A stretch of DNA of 64,000 bases from Odontocerum albicorne (Eukaryota > Arthropoda > Insecta > Trichoptera > Odontoceridae), in NCBI GenBank assembly GCA_949825065.1, contig OX463841.1, positions 21,571,381-21,635,380 of the forward strand. Direction: 5' to 3'. This document shows positions 1 through 10,599 of this stretch, in pieces. Numbering within the stretch: the stretch's first letter is position 1; the number at the start of each line of letters is the position of its first letter. The notes beneath the pieces are model-generated. The model saw only the letters and a program-made list of their open reading frames with translations, was not told the DNA's origin and ran no database searches. A program made the position numbers and the translations under genes.

Positions 1-40
1 ATGATGTGTATGGCGACGGTGCCGCAAGCAAATTGGGAAG

Positions 41-739
41 GTGAAAAAGCTTGAAAGGTGGGTACCTCACGAATTGAGTGAAGCAAATCAACAAACGCGC
101 GTTGACTGCTGCGTTGCATTACTCAACCGGCACAATAATGAAGGGATTTTGAATCGAATCATTACCTGTGATGAAAAGTGGATCCTGTATGATAATCGGA
201 AGCGCTCATCGCAATGGCTGAACCCTGCCGAACCAGCCAAACCATGCCCCAAGCGAAAATTGACTCCAAAAAAGTTACTTGTGAGCGTTTGGTGGACTAG
301 TGCTGGTGTCGTTCACTACAGCTTTCTTAAATCTGGCCAGACGATTACGGCAGATGTCTATTGTCAGCAACTGCAAACCATGATGGAAAAGCTAGCTGCT
401 AAACAACCGAGGCTGGTTAATCGCTCTAGGCCACTGCTGCTTCATGATAACGCTAGACCACACACTGTACAACAGACGGCTACCAAATTAGAAGAGCTTC
501 AATTGGAATGTCTAAGACATCCACCGTACTCTCCGGACCTTGCCCCAACAGATTACTATTTTTTTCGAAATTTGGATAACTTCTTGCAAGGGAAAAAATT
601 CAACTCCGATGGGGCAGTCCAAACCGACTTCAAAGATTTTATTGATTCCCGTCCGAATAGTTTTTTTAGTAAAGGGATCGATGAACTACCTATGAGATGG
701 CAAAAGTGCATAGATAGCAATGGTACATACTTTGATTAA
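41..739 (+). CDS. mariner transposase, C-terminal two thirds
   Basis: Encodes the catalytic part of a Tc1/mariner-superfamily cut-and-paste transposase that would act in the nucleus on its own terminal repeats at TA targets. Counting from the GTG at 41, the mariner hallmark WVPHEL is at residues 7-12, and the catalytic triad is D44 (TCDEKW), D136 (LHDNARPH) and D171 (SPDLAPTD). There are exactly 34 residues between the last two, the DD34D signature of true mariners. The frame is uninterrupted to the TAA at 737-739 and the protein ends CIDSNGTYFD, a normal mariner C-terminus. The GTG is not a real start: the frame continues upstream to a TGA at 2-4. Mariners are usually ~345 residues, so the N-terminal helix-turn-helix half (about 110 residues) lies off the window or is lost. 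The 3' terminal repeat follows 47 bp downstream. A degraded 5' end cannot be excluded. Confidence 0.93.
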   Translation: MKKLERWVPHELSEANQQTRVDCCVALLNRHNNEGILNRIITCDEKWILYDNRKRSSQWLNPAEPAKPCPKRKLTPKKLLVSVWWTSAGVVHYSFLKSGQTITADVYCQQLQTMMEKLAAKQPRLVNRSRPLLLHDNARPHTVQQTATKLEELQLECLRHPPYSPDLAPTDYYFFRNLDNFLQGKKFNSDGAVQTDFKDFIDSRPNSFFSKGIDELPMRWQKCIDSNGTYFD

Positions 740-786
740 ATAAATATATTATATTAAAAAAAAATCAACTTTATGTTCCTCCCAAA

Positions 787-817
787 CAAAACGCCAATTT
801 CATATGTAAGGACCTAA
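787..817 (-). repeat. mariner 3' terminal inverted repeat plus TA
   Basis: Read on the minus strand it begins TTAGGTCCTTACATATGAAA, typical of a mariner end, and is followed outward by TA at 818-819, the expected target dinucleotide. It marks the right boundary of the element that encodes the transposase at 41-739. Confidence 0.8.
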
Positions 818-1384
818 TATTAATATTTCTAATGTTTTGGGCATTATCATTAACTTATAATTGAGGTATAGGGAGCTTTGTTGGCTTAGTGCATGAGTGT
901 TCAATCTTTAAGGTTCACTGGGTCACATCGAGTCCATGAGAATTTATCATGGGCTGCTTGTAAAATCGAACATTTATTAATATATAACCCATAATATTTT
1001 TTCAGTAAAATATATGTATATTTACTAGAAAAAAAAACTATAAATATAAAATTAATTACATATTTGAGCTTTTTGTTGTGAAACTGCATCTACCATATAT
1101 CAGACTTACTGTATGCAGCTGCAATTTAAATCGAACTTTCAAAATGGTCATCAGAAGTTTTGATCCGCATGTTGCTTTTCGTGTGCTTCATTCTGGAGAA
1201 AAGTTATTCACAAATGTACAATATGTGCTATAAAAATGTGAACACATGAATACGGCATTTACGTTAAGCAAAGAATTTTTCGTTCGGAAGAAACAGCTTA
1301 TCAAAACCCAACACATATTGCATAGAATTGCATATTTAATTGCAGCTCGACACATTCCATTTGCAAATTCGCATGTAAACACAT
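818..1384. other. AT-rich, no gene seen
   Basis: No coding signal. A very weak tRNA-like SINE head may lie at 878-945 on the plus strand (A-box-like TGGCTTAGTGC, B-box-like ATCGAGTCC). Confidence 0.4.
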
Positions 1385-1516
1385 TGTATTGTATTACACT
1401 TTCATTGTATACAGTACAACCTGATGGGCTTATTGCCAAGTGGCAATATCTTCCAAACAATCAGAAATATGTTAAAGAGGCCTTAAGTGAAAACTAGACT
1501 GGAATCCTTTTTAAAG
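1385..1516 (-). mobile_element. SINE-A fragment, 3' half
   Basis: On the minus strand it carries the family's diagnostic order: TTTTCACTTAAGGCCTC, then a TTTGGAAGATATTGCCA segment, then the CAGGTTGTACTGTATACAA tail. The tRNA-like head is absent. Shares these blocks with the fuller copies at 27931-28115 and 35622-35822. Confidence 0.75.
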
Positions 1517-2299
1517 AAAAACAAAATAGCAAAATAATACAGTGACATCCCTTTGGCTGCAACAACAGGCGATAAAGGCCGTATGCGATAAGCGGCCCGC
1601 GGGCTGGACAAGTATGGCTTAGTGTATATGATTGTATATGAGTGATTGCCAATTATTTTTTAGCCCGAAATAATTTTTATCAAGTCAAAATAAAAATTAT
1701 CTCGGGCTACAGGTTTAACTTTCAGATTCTATAAAACAATATCTTCAAGAAGCTTGAGTTGTTTTAGTTACAATGTATTTTAAAAATACTCGTACGTTTG
1801 AATTTGACTGTACCATATATAGGACATGCTTTTACGATTCGTCTTTCAGGCCTGTAACGAAACTTCCTAAAAAATAACGGTTTCTATGAGTATATTGATG
1901 ATTCCGTATCCCATTATTTTCATAAAAAAATGTATGGAAAGTTTTCATTATTCTTTGGATAGTAATATTTCAAGTATTTAGTTCCATAATATTAGTACCT
2001 ATTTATTTAAATATTTTCAAAAAAATACGATATTCACTAGATTAATTCATACGGTAACGCCGTATGAATTTTTGAGATACGTACAATTTTAAGATCATCG
2101 ATTAAAATAAATACGAGGTAGTTAATAATAGCAAAAAAATCATAAAATTAGATAAAATCTAAAAGTGAAACCAGTCACAGATTCCTTCGAAATTTTATTC
2201 GGTCTATCGTTCAAGTGCGTTACGAACATACTAACGCATTTTTTTGTCATTAATACGTGTATTTGTGTTGTATGGTAAAACTTTTTTTTTTTGCAATCT
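1517..2299. other. no gene seen; contains small hairpins
   Basis: Non-coding AT-rich DNA. Two short perfect or near-perfect hairpins stand out, at 1661-1709 (listed separately) and 2046-2070 (10-bp arms, 5-nt loop). Confidence 0.5.
1661..1709. repeat. 20-bp-arm inverted repeat
   Basis: Arms 1661-1680 and 1690-1709 (TAGCCCGA... / ...TCGGGCTA) pair with one mismatch around a 9-nt loop. Function unknown; it could be a MITE relic. Confidence 0.6.
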
Positions 2300-2395
2300 G
2301 GGGATTTATTGCCATGTACCTATCTCTCTCAACCCCTTTAGATTGATGTAAAACAAGTCTTAAGTGAAAACCAGACTGGAACATTTTTTTAAAAG
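2300..2395 (-). mobile_element. SINE-A fragment (diverged)
   Basis: Retains the CAGTCTGGTTTTCACTTAAG block and a degraded GGTTG...TGGCAATAAA segment in the family order. The head and terminal tail are missing or unrecognisable. Confidence 0.55.
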
Positions 2396-2839
2396 TAGGC
2401 ACTGGTTACTAGAAGAGAGGCATATTCTCAATTAGGCCACGACAGGTCATCTAGATGAATGTTTGGAACGTTTACGAATATAGTTTTTATTTTATGCATT
2501 ACATTACTAACGAAACATAGTCACGATGTATTTATCAAAGATGTTGTCGTAAAATATAAGAAAAAAATCTTAAAAAAGATTGCCAGTAAAAAGCAAATGA
2601 TGTTACACTATAAATTGTATGGCGGAAAATATGAAGAGTGAAACACTCGTATATGATACGCATACGAACGAGTAAACGATCTTCATTACTTTTTTATTCT
2701 TTATTCACAAATGGAGAACTGATGATAAAATTGGAGAGTTTATGATGTATAAAAGCCAAGTGTGATAATTCAGAGATATGTTCCTAATATTTTTCAGAAA
2801 AATTGACACTTATAAAATTACTAACTTGTTTTGCTCTTT
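2396..2839. other. no gene seen
   Basis: A 60-codon open frame at 2459-2641 is lysine-rich and resembles nothing I know. It is best treated as chance. Confidence 0.4.
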
Positions 2840-2941
2840 GAACGAATCGAATTAACGAATTCGATTTCTTCGAACTCTTTGAACGAATCGAATTAACGAA
2901 CTCGAGTTTGAACTTCCATGAACGAATCGAATTAACGAATC
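2840..2941. repeat. ~40-bp minisatellite, 2.5 copies
   Basis: The core GAACGAATCGAATTAACGAA recurs at 2840, 2881 and 2920, spacing 41 and 39 bp. Each core is rich in CGAAT/ATTCG inverted pairs. It abuts a SINE-A copy. Confidence 0.75.
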
Positions 2942-3105
2942 GGTTAGACGCCTGTCTTTCAATCAGTGGATCGCGGGTTCCATTCCCGTTGTTACCTATT
3001 TTGATTATTGGAAGAGATGGCCAATAAATTCATAAATATATACAATAAAATCTGGCAATAAATTCGCCAGATTTTATTGTATACAGCGAAGTGTAACACA
3101 ACACA
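2942..3105 (+). mobile_element. SINE-A copy
   Basis: tRNA-like head with a B-box-like GGTTCCATTCCC and the shared GATTATTGGAAGAGAT segment, ending in the TTGTATACAGCGAAGTGTAA tail. Positions 3039-3083 form a hairpin (TACAATAAAATCTGGC arms, 9-nt loop) produced by the family's 3' end. Confidence 0.65.
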
Positions 3106-3739
3106 TATGGTACATATAATATGAAATAAAAAAAAAACAGAATTTAGCCATGAAGTATACATTTTACTGACTTGATATTTTTATGCATAAATAATTGAAA
3201 ACTTCTTATTAAAATAAGCCTATAAAAATGTTTGAGTTTTTGGATCAATTTTGTATTACGGCATTTACGAGTATTTTAGGAAGATTTATGGGATAAGAAC
3301 CAACAATTTGAAGAGGCCTATAAAACATTACAAAGTATTGTAATACATCCGCCAGGTTGTAGTTTATACAACGAAGTGGAATAAAAATTCAAATTGTGCT
3401 TTACAACTCGTTTTTAAAGCTAAAATTCAATTATCATTGATTTTTAGATTTTAAGCTTAACAGATGCTTATCAAACATTTTAATTAACCTAATTTTTGCT
3501 TTAATTGAAAACTGTATGCTCGTATTATTTTAGTAACCAATGTTAAAATCGAGGCCTGGAGCCAAATTTTAAAATGAAAAAGTTGACCCTTTTATTAAGA
3601 AATATATTTTTTAAATCATTTGCGTTTTGTGAAATGAGAGATATATTAAATATAATATTAGTCTTTCATAATCTCAATTGAACTATATAATTTGGCATAA
3701 ACAAAGGGGGAGAGACACTTAATATTTTGATTACCGAGA
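3106..3739. other. no gene; isolated SINE-A tail
   Basis: At 3345-3390 there is a detached SINE-A tail (CGCCAGGTTGTAG then TATACAACGAAGTG). Otherwise non-coding. Confidence 0.5.
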
Positions 3740-3985
3740 TAATGTTTATCATCATCACCAGTCCTACAACCCCAAATGGGTTTTGGCTGCCTGCGAGATT
3801 CTATGCTACTTATCTTTCTCAGCAACATTCCTACTCCAATTGATTATACTATATCTACTGTGCGGTAGTTATTTGTCATACCATCCAGCCATCTCAGCTG
3901 TGGTCTCCCCACTCAGCTACGCCGCATCGGATCACTGAGCAAACCCTGGTCCTTTCATAATTAGTGTCGTGCATGCGGTATAATT
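3740..3985 (-). pseudogene. LINE reverse-transcriptase tail, decayed
   Basis: Minus-strand translation gives VGRPQLRWLDGM followed by a degraded ...ISSIESRRQPKPIWGC, the order seen at the very C-terminus of insect non-LTR retrotransposon polyproteins (GRP-x-x-RWLD ... R..W...). Stops and shifts interrupt it. It is a 5'-truncated, dead copy. Confidence 0.6.
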
Positions 3986-4689
3986 ACCCAGCGCAGTCTA
4001 GAATTGTTTAGAACTGAATACAACACTAATCTCAATACATAAAAATACATTTAACGAATAATCTTGGGTATGTAAAAAAAATATTTTTGTCGCAATTAAA
4101 AAATTTCCGAATTCGAACTTTACAATTGGCAGCTGAAATTTTTACAAAAAAACCCTGCAGGACTTTCAGTTCTGAAATGAATCGAACGACGTTTTTTTTA
4201 TTAAGAAATAAGAACATTTTATTTAGTAATAAGATTTTTTTTATTAAGTAATAAGAACATCTTATTCCTTCAACGTTTATTATCACAGCATTAGCAAAAT
4301 ACGATTTTTTGTAAAATAAAAAATTATATAATAATGAAAACTAAAATCTGAAGCTGAAGGAAAAGTTTTACTTTTGCACGTGTTACATATTTTCAAATCT
4401 TTTTACAATTTGACGCTATGAAGTCTTCAAATTTTCTGGATCCGACCTTCCTCTAATAATAAAACGGTTTGCTCCTGTTTAAAATTTTCGGACGCTTAAA
4501 CGCTTTGTTTGAAGTTGTAAATTTTCTCCAGAGAGTGAGACGTAATTCATGACGATAAAACGTAAATAGTTAATTCCAACAAAATTTTAAATAAAACTTT
4601 GTTTCAGAGGACTTGAAAAACTAGCGAAATTTAGACGCACTAGATCTAATTAGGATATAAATGGATCTAATTAGGACTTATATAATATA
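3986..4689. other. no gene seen
   Basis: AT-rich, with simple runs such as the ATTAAGTAATAAGAACAT repeats near 4200-4265. No recognisable element. Confidence 0.45.
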
Positions 4690-4895
4690 CTACACAAAAT
4701 ATAGCCCAGGCAAGAATAATTCAAGAGGTCCTCATTATCTGCGTGAAAATTTTAATTTTATTTCTGAGCATGGACTGTCCCTCCGATCTGATGACAGCAG
4801 AATCCTTTGTATCCCAGCGTGTCACACATCATTCTGCACATCAATCTTTGCGGTCTACTAAGTTCGACTTTAGAATAATATTTCTGGCTCAATGA
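4690..4895 (-). repeat. Repeat X, coding-like, unknown
   Basis: On the minus strand it reads LQRLMCRMMCDTLGY...HQIGGTVH (in spirit; interrupted). This matches, at protein level, the plus-strand copy at 41580-41770 (LQKMISKMVCD...RQIGGTVH). Conservation of reading between diverged copies suggests a mobile-element ORF that I cannot name. Confidence 0.5.
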
Positions 4896-4919
4896 GATAT
4901 ATGTTTCATCCTTAAGGAT

Positions 4920-5190
4920 GAGGTGCATGGCCGCGCGGCAATGCACTGGACTTCCGTGCGAAAGGTCGCCGGTTCAAACGCTGCACTGTGATACTCCCCT
5001 TGAATGACACAGGCATTTTTTACGTCTAGTATTCGGGGGTATAAGGATACCTTTGAATTCGGTCATAACTATTTAAAAAAAAGGAGAAAACATGCCTGTG
5101 TATTCCGATAGTCTCAGTACGGTGTGCCACCGGATCCAGTGCAGTGGTATGGCCGGTGAGTTTGATGGTGTGCAACGGCTTCCTCATACA
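4920..5190 (+). mobile_element. SINE-C copy
   Basis: tRNA-derived head GGTGCATGGCCGCGCGG..., A-box-like TGGCCGCGCGG and B-box-like GGTTCAAACG, then the family body: CTCCCCTTGAATGACA, TAGTATTCGGGGGTATAAGG, an A-rich run, and the GTGCAACGGCT tail. Pol III transcription and mobilisation by a LINE are inferred from the family type. Confidence 0.85.
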
Positions 5191-5995
5191 AATTTTTTTT
5201 TCTTTAATTTTAATAATAGCTGAAAATACCGTTCAAGGATGTATAAAAACAGTAACGAAATACTTGTTAATTGTTTTACTTACATACATATAGATAACAA
5301 TCTGAAATAAAAATATTTAAATGTAGCATATTTCTTTGTATACAATTTGTGTTAGTTTTTCCCATTTTTATTTTCATTTTCAAAATATAAATTAATATGG
5401 GTCGACTTTTAAGACTAGGGCAAGTGCATTGAATCGAAAAGTCTCGCCTCACAAAAATCTTCCCTAACAACTCAAGTCTGAGTCGGGGAATCAAGATTGT
5501 AATGGGAGGATAACGTCTCCTAACGTTTAATTAACTATTTATACGAGTATATAACAAGACTCCTTTATACGGCTGCTCTTCAAACTGAGTGTAGAAATGG
5601 AATGAGTTATTGTCAAACGCTATCATGGGGTCACGATAGAGTGAAAGTTGACGGAAAATTACCTTTCTTCCATTATTCACCAAATTGAAAGAGGAGCAAT
5701 CATAGTCTCTTCTTCATCAATTTGCATCTTTCATGATGTCGCATTGATTTTTGCATTGGTTCTATTAGGCCATAAAAACATGGAAATGACGTGAAAATAC
5801 TATTTAGTTGGATTTGGTTTAACTGAGATTATGGCATTTGAATTAATTTCATTGTAACTCTTTGGCTAATTTGAATAACTGTGATGTCAGATATTTTCCT
5901 ACCTCAGTAACTTTTCAAAGAAACATATTTCAATTGTTATTTCTTCTTAATCATGTTTAAGTGTTCCAATATTCTGGTTGTAATGTTCGGTTATA
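5191..5995. other. no gene seen
   Basis: AT-rich non-coding DNA. The 5276-5494 minus open frame has no recognisable features. Confidence 0.4.
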
Positions 5996-7736
5996 CAGTG
6001 GAAATCGTTTAATATGAAACAATGGAGACAGAAATATTATATTGTGTAACAAGATTTTCGTGTTAAAAGAAGTAAACAAACAAACTCACCAATGTTTTAA
6101 TTTTCGTAATAATTAAAGAGTTTAGGTATAAAGTAAAAAAATATTTATTTATAAATACAATTTATTAGCACTTAACGCGTTTATTGACTTCATCAGATAT
6201 AAAAACATATACAATATATAATAATTAGAACAAAAATGTATTTTTATATCGTTTTTCGCACCTTGTCATGTATCATCTTATTACTTATAAATTATTCAAT
6301 ATCGTCCATCATTTGGTTTATTTCATCACTCGCGTGTACATCTTAATATCTGTACATAAATTATAAATTATCATCAACTGTGACTAATTCATACAAAGAT
6401 ACCGAGCTTTTTAAAAGAGATGAAACACGTCCAAACGTTTCTCTGAAAGTTGGGTCGGCATCTATGTTGTCTTGAAACTCTTGAGTGGGTATTAAATCTG
6501 TCATTTTAGAAAATTTCTTATGACGAAAACAATTTTAGTATTTGGTGTTACAAGATTCCAAGCAGTGGGTCCAACAAGTTGCGGCTATATATTTTCTTAG
6601 CAATTGTCTTCGGTAATAAAATTTTCAATTTTGTATTATGTCACTATCACAAGGCTGTAATATGCTTGTAGTGTTTGGTAACATGCATAAACTTTACAGC
6701 TTTTATTCTGACTTCGGAGTGAGGTGTTTATTTACAAGCAATCAAGCCAACTTTTCGCTTGTCGTGTATAAAACGCTTATTCAAAAGCTAATCAGTCAAT
6801 ATTGTTACAATCATCCACACCTTGTCTATCGTCTACCCAACCGATATGTTTTTATATTTATAAAACTGCGAGAATTCACGCTCTTCTCGATAACGAATAA
6901 GGGTAGCTTTTCCGATTTGTCCGAATTGCAAGCGACCATTACCATTATCCTCTTTTTGGACTTTTAGCCGCCAGAACACTGCTAACCCTTAAACGATAAA
7001 GTTTTATCGGGTAAGCAGCGATAGAACAACCCCGTTTCGTCGGCGTCAAATACATATCTCGATATTCCTCAAACACTGTGGGTAATATGTGTATACAGCA
7101 GCCAAGCCGATGTCCTAATAGGTGAATCTTGATTTTCTATTCATGAAATGTTTCAACCAGTCTGGATTCGCAGATAATTTAATCCCCATATGGTTTGCTA
7201 ACACATCCGCCTTTACATGAATCGAGGTCTACATATTGGAATATTCTGAGACCTAGTTTATTCGAACCAAACAAGCAATTTATTTATTTTTATTTATTTT
7301 TATTACACATGACAAGAAATATACACAATTTGCGAAAAAACAAGAGGTAATTTGATTTGGACATACAATTCTAATGGATCTGGGTTTGTTGCCTTTCATT
7401 TGTCGTATCCTCAGTAAACTAGGCTTTTGTCTGTATCTCACTGAGGATATTGCATCCTCCAAATGCATCCTCCAAATCTTCGTGTTAGGTTATTTTCACC
7501 CGTTTCCTATCCGCTTTGAATATTGCATTGAGTTGGTCTCTATTCTTTATGATTGCCGACAACTTCGAGTGAGTGTATCCATTTTTTTACTCTGTTTTCG
7601 AAGAATCATATATTTTTACTGCTTCAAGCAACTCCATTTTAACTTCAACCGAAATAACGCTTTGCTTACACCCTGATTTTTTCATTGTACATTTGGAGAG
7701 ATAAATTTGCATTTTTTTATTAAACGTGAAATGTAC
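5996..7736 (-). mobile_element. pogo/Tigger-type DNA transposon, decayed
   Basis: The left end reads TA then CAGTGGAAATCGTTTAATA (5994-6014). The right end near 7719-7736 carries the inverted TTATTAAACG followed by a degraded terminus. Between them the minus strand holds a whole but broken pogo-type transposase. About 1.74 kb, the expected size for an unexpanded pogo element. Confidence 0.8.
6290..7685 (-). pseudogene. pogo/Tigger transposase pseudogene
   Basis: A DDE transposase of the Tc1/mariner superfamily, pogo group, related to jerky and CENP-B. Reading down the minus strand from an ATG at 7685: N-terminal psq-type helix-turn-helix (VISVEVKMELLEAVK, then LSAIIKNRDQLNAIF near 7500-7590); the CENP-B-type DNA-binding domain (ADVLANHMGIK, PDWLKHFMNRK at ~7150-7230); the catalytic core start VFDADETGLFYRCLPDKT at ~7015-7062, with the first Asp pair intact; VMVACNS...EKLPLFVI near 6900-6950; then DKRKVGLI at ~6750, after which the expected D-N of the second catalytic position is replaced and followed by a stop. 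A C-terminal ELVTVDDNL block lies at ~6365-6400. Many frameshifts and stops; not functional. Assignment rests on motif order and is firm; the subfamily is not. Confidence 0.85.
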
Positions 7737-7744
7737 ATACACAC

Positions 7745-8195
7745 ATATCATCGGGCCAGGTTCCTTGCGGAGTAGGCAGAGATAACAGATCTCCAAACTT
7801 TTCTATCCAAGCACACAACCTTCGCCTCCTCTTCATATATCTCGTCATGTACAATCTTCTATTCATACTTCTCACTTTATCATCTTTCATAATCTGGTCC
7901 ATTTAGTCCAGTCACGTTTTTTTTCGGTTTACCTCTTTCACGTACACCTTGCACCTCTAACTTGTATATTTGCTTAGTTTTTCTTGCATTTTTCATTTTC
8001 TCCACTTGTCCAAACCATCTTAAAGCTCTTTTCTTCTTCTTACTTAAAATAATTTTTTTATATATGTCTTCATTCCGCCTTTTCGTTAGTGCTCGCATCT
8101 CCACTGTATTAATTTATTCTTGTCTTTTTTCTGACAACTCCAAGTTTCACTGCCATACATTAAGGTGGGTATCAACACACTATTATGTATTGTAA
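7745..8195 (-). pseudogene. LINE reverse-transcriptase C-terminus
   Basis: Minus strand: PTLMYGSETWSCQKK (~8140-8185), MRALTKRRNEDIYKK, RALRWFGQVEKM, then KQIYKLEVQG and RERGKPKK (7880-8104), and finally MTRYMKRRRRLCAWIE. This is the standard order of the region downstream of the reverse transcriptase in a widespread insect non-LTR family (YGSETW ... RWFGHVERM ... KQIY ... GRGRP). 5'-truncated and frameshifted. It directly abuts the right end of the pogo element. Confidence 0.85.
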
Positions 8196-9089
8196 TATAT
8201 TCAATTAAATTGAATTACCCATTCTTAAGGTGGTGTGTAACAAACGGGATCCATGTAAATATTGTTTATTATCAGATGTCAGCTTAGCCCAGTCAATAGA
8301 AAGTTGAGTCATAAACAGTAAACAATTTGGTTACGAATACGACGGCCAGTATCCTTTTTTGCCCTTCTGAGATGGGAAATCTTTATTTTATGGTAAGTGT
8401 TTTTTGTTTCATGTTAAAATAAAATACATGTTTGAAATCACATAGTATTTTATAGGTATCAGAATATTATTTCATGTTAACCGATTTTTCATGTTTAATG
8501 TTTTACACTGCAATTTAATTTATATGTGACCTTAAGTGTTATTTAAGGATCTCTATTGTTCTCTTCCCGAACAATACAAGACTCATCGTTATATAGAGTA
8601 GGAACATGAAAATTTAAATTAATCTAAGCTTGTTATATTCTGTGTACCTACCGTTTTGTTAGGACTGCGTAATTCTCAAGTAAACTTAATACAAGGAATG
8701 ATAATGCAAGACGTCTGTCCAAAATTATAGCTGTGTATTTCAACGAAAATGATCTTTGCTTTTCAAAAATTATTCGGTTGAGATAATGCAAATGGTACGA
8801 TTAAAATTTTAGAGCTTATAATAAAGCTGAGTTTATGACTTTACTTCTAATTAAAGTTTATATGTACTCGAATGAAAAGTATCTGACGTCACATTTATTT
8901 TTATGGCGAGAATAGTATCACATATTAATACGAGTACATGAGTCTTAATAGACTGACATTTTAGGTTCCTTTTTGACGAAACTAGAAAAACAATAAATAT
9001 ATAAATTATACTCGTATTTTTCATTCTACGGTACTCGTTTACAAATCCGAAATGTCGATTCCGTTTAGTTAAAAGAAACATGTATAGGA
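8196..9089. other. no gene seen
   Basis: AT-rich. A weak inverted pair (ATTGTTTATTATCAG ... ATAAACAGTAAACAAT) at 8262-8325. No element recognised. Confidence 0.4.
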
Positions 9090-9290
9090 GGCAAAATTGT
9101 CTTTAGCCCTAACAATCCCATCTTCGAGTCTAGAACCACTTGTGTAGACACATAACTTAAAGTTTTACATGGTACGTGTTGGAGTACATACTGCACGAGG
9201 AGAGGCAATAACAATCGCACACGTTTAGCGCGTGAGTATTGTTGCCAGACGACCTTTTCAACCAGACTTGATTTTTTTTCACAGCTAGTT
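9090..9290 (-). mobile_element. SINE-B body fragment
   Basis: Read on the minus strand it has GGCAACAATACTCACGCGC, ...GTGGTTCTAGACTCGAAG and ...GGGCTAAAGACAAT in the same order as the SINE-B copies at 15465-15810 and 57098-57430. The tRNA head is not visible. Confidence 0.6.
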
Positions 9291-9539
9291 TCAGGACGAA
9301 TGGCTCTCCATTATCATTAGTGATTATTATTGAGGGTTGTGCTTGCTCTGAAAATAGATTTTGTTTGTTTTAATGCTTCTTTGTTCCTTGTATATTGATA
9401 ATTAAATTATAATAAATGTTTATTTGGCTTGATTTGAATCTTTATTCGGGAATTCGGTTTTTTAAATTTATTTTGTAGTCCTTTTCTTGTTTTCACAAAT
9501 ATTTGTTTTAATCTAATGTGTCATGTAACATATGTATTA

Positions 9540-9735
9540 TACTTCCGTTGTATACAGTGCACCTTGGCGAGTTTATTACGATGTGGCAATCTCTTTTATC
9601 CAACCAGATAAGTATTAAACAAGCCTGAAAACCAAACTGGAACGCTTTTTTTAAATATCTAGAAACGAGAATTGAAACCGCAGTCCTCGGGTTAGAAGAC
9701 ACGCGTCTTTACAAAATTGTCATATGATCGAACTG
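9540..9735 (-). mobile_element. SINE-A copy with head
   Basis: Minus strand: tRNA-like head with CGAGGACTGCGGTTTCAATTC (degenerate B box), then CCAGTTTGGTTTTCAGG, GGTTGGATAAAAGAGATTG, and the tail ending TGTATACAACGG. All family blocks are in order. Confidence 0.75.
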
Positions 9736-9812
9736 CCCATTTTTTCAAATTAAATTATATTGTATTTGTAATTTGTTTAGTCAAACACTGTTTATTCCAC
9801 TTTATATAAGGG

Positions 9813-9852
9813 TATAAACCTACCGGTTTCAAGGTTTTCACCTAATCATCAG
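9813..9852 (-). ncRNA. hammerhead-ribozyme-like core in Penelope end
   Basis: Minus strand order: CTGATGA (9852-9846), a short helix AGG-TGAAAA-CCT (9843-9832), GAAA (9830-9827), a palindromic ACCGGT able to act as stem III, then GTA as a possible cleavage triplet. This is the layout known for type-I hammerheads in Penelope-like terminal repeats. Stem I is poor and stem II is not closed next to the core, so activity is doubtful. Confidence 0.45.
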
Positions 9853-9988
9853 GGAGCACAAACAAGACTGAATCATGTTCAAAATGCTACCGACATAAAC
9901 GCTTCTAACGGTAAAAAATCGGGTTGGGGATTGTGGGTGGAGTAAGCCAGGAGACAATTTCAGCAAGCAGCGGTGAGATCTTGGGAAT

Positions 9989-10330
9989 TTATGTATTTGC
10001 CAGATGTTCATCCCAATACACTGACTTGGATATTTTTATGGTCTCTAATATGCCCACTTTATTTTCGTTACTACTGATATGTAAGAATTTGGCATTATCG
10101 ATAGCAAATGTGTGATTTTCTCGGTGACAATGATTAGCCGTTTCAGAATATATTAGAGGATTCGTTAAGGTGGATTTGTGTTTACGAAGTCTCTTTTCAA
10201 AAGATTTCACTGTCTTTCCTATATACTCAGTCAGCACACACAAGTTTATACATACCACTGCTCCTAAGTACTCTATTTTTGCCTTTCTCGTTAAACAGGA
10301 ATTTCTGGAGGTTGCAATTAGTGTAAAAAG
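9989..10330 (-). pseudogene. Penelope-like GIY-YIG endonuclease remnant
   Basis: C-terminal nuclease domain of a Penelope-like retroelement polyprotein, which would nick target DNA for reverse transcription. The minus strand reads CNLQKFLFNEKGKNRVLRSS then GMYKLVCAD (~10235-10310); after a one-base frameshift come EYIGKTVKSFEKRLRKHKS, ETANHCHRENH, AKFLHISSNENKVGILETIK and SKSVYWDEHL (9989-10225). The GVYKL-x-C ... YIG-x-T-x(n)-R-x-x-EH ... ILE-x-I-x-I order is diagnostic. The YIG tyrosine and arginine remain, but the H in HKS is one of few metal-site residues I can place. Frameshifts and loss of the reverse transcriptase make it a pseudogene. Confidence 0.85.
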
Positions 10331-10599
10331 CTGGCTTTATGTGACTTGAATTTACTTTGTTATGTCGTATGTTATGATTTTTATAAATATAACTTTGTTC
10401 CATTCATAGATATGCTTATAGGTGTCGTTAAATATATGTTTTTTTAATGAGTTTAGTTTTTTTTAAACTGACTTTATGCTACTTATATATTTCAAATACA
10501 CTAAAAGAAAATGTTTTGAGAGTTGGGTCTCTCTCGCATAGATTCGATTGACGTTTGCTTATTCCAAGTTTTATAAACTTCGATGATGCGTTTTAAATA

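Larger units (their letters stand above)
9776..10420 (-). mobile_element. Penelope-like element, 3' part
   Basis: Holds the C-terminal endonuclease region (9989-10330) and, downstream on the same strand, a terminal region with a hammerhead-like core and the end block AAGTGGAATAAACAGTG (9786-9802). The same end block recurs at 36795-36860. 5'-truncated, as is usual for these elements. Confidence 0.75.

Noticed and set aside
6638..6967. 109-codon plus-strand ORF
   Set aside because: Antisense to the pogo transposase pseudogene, which explains the sequence better.
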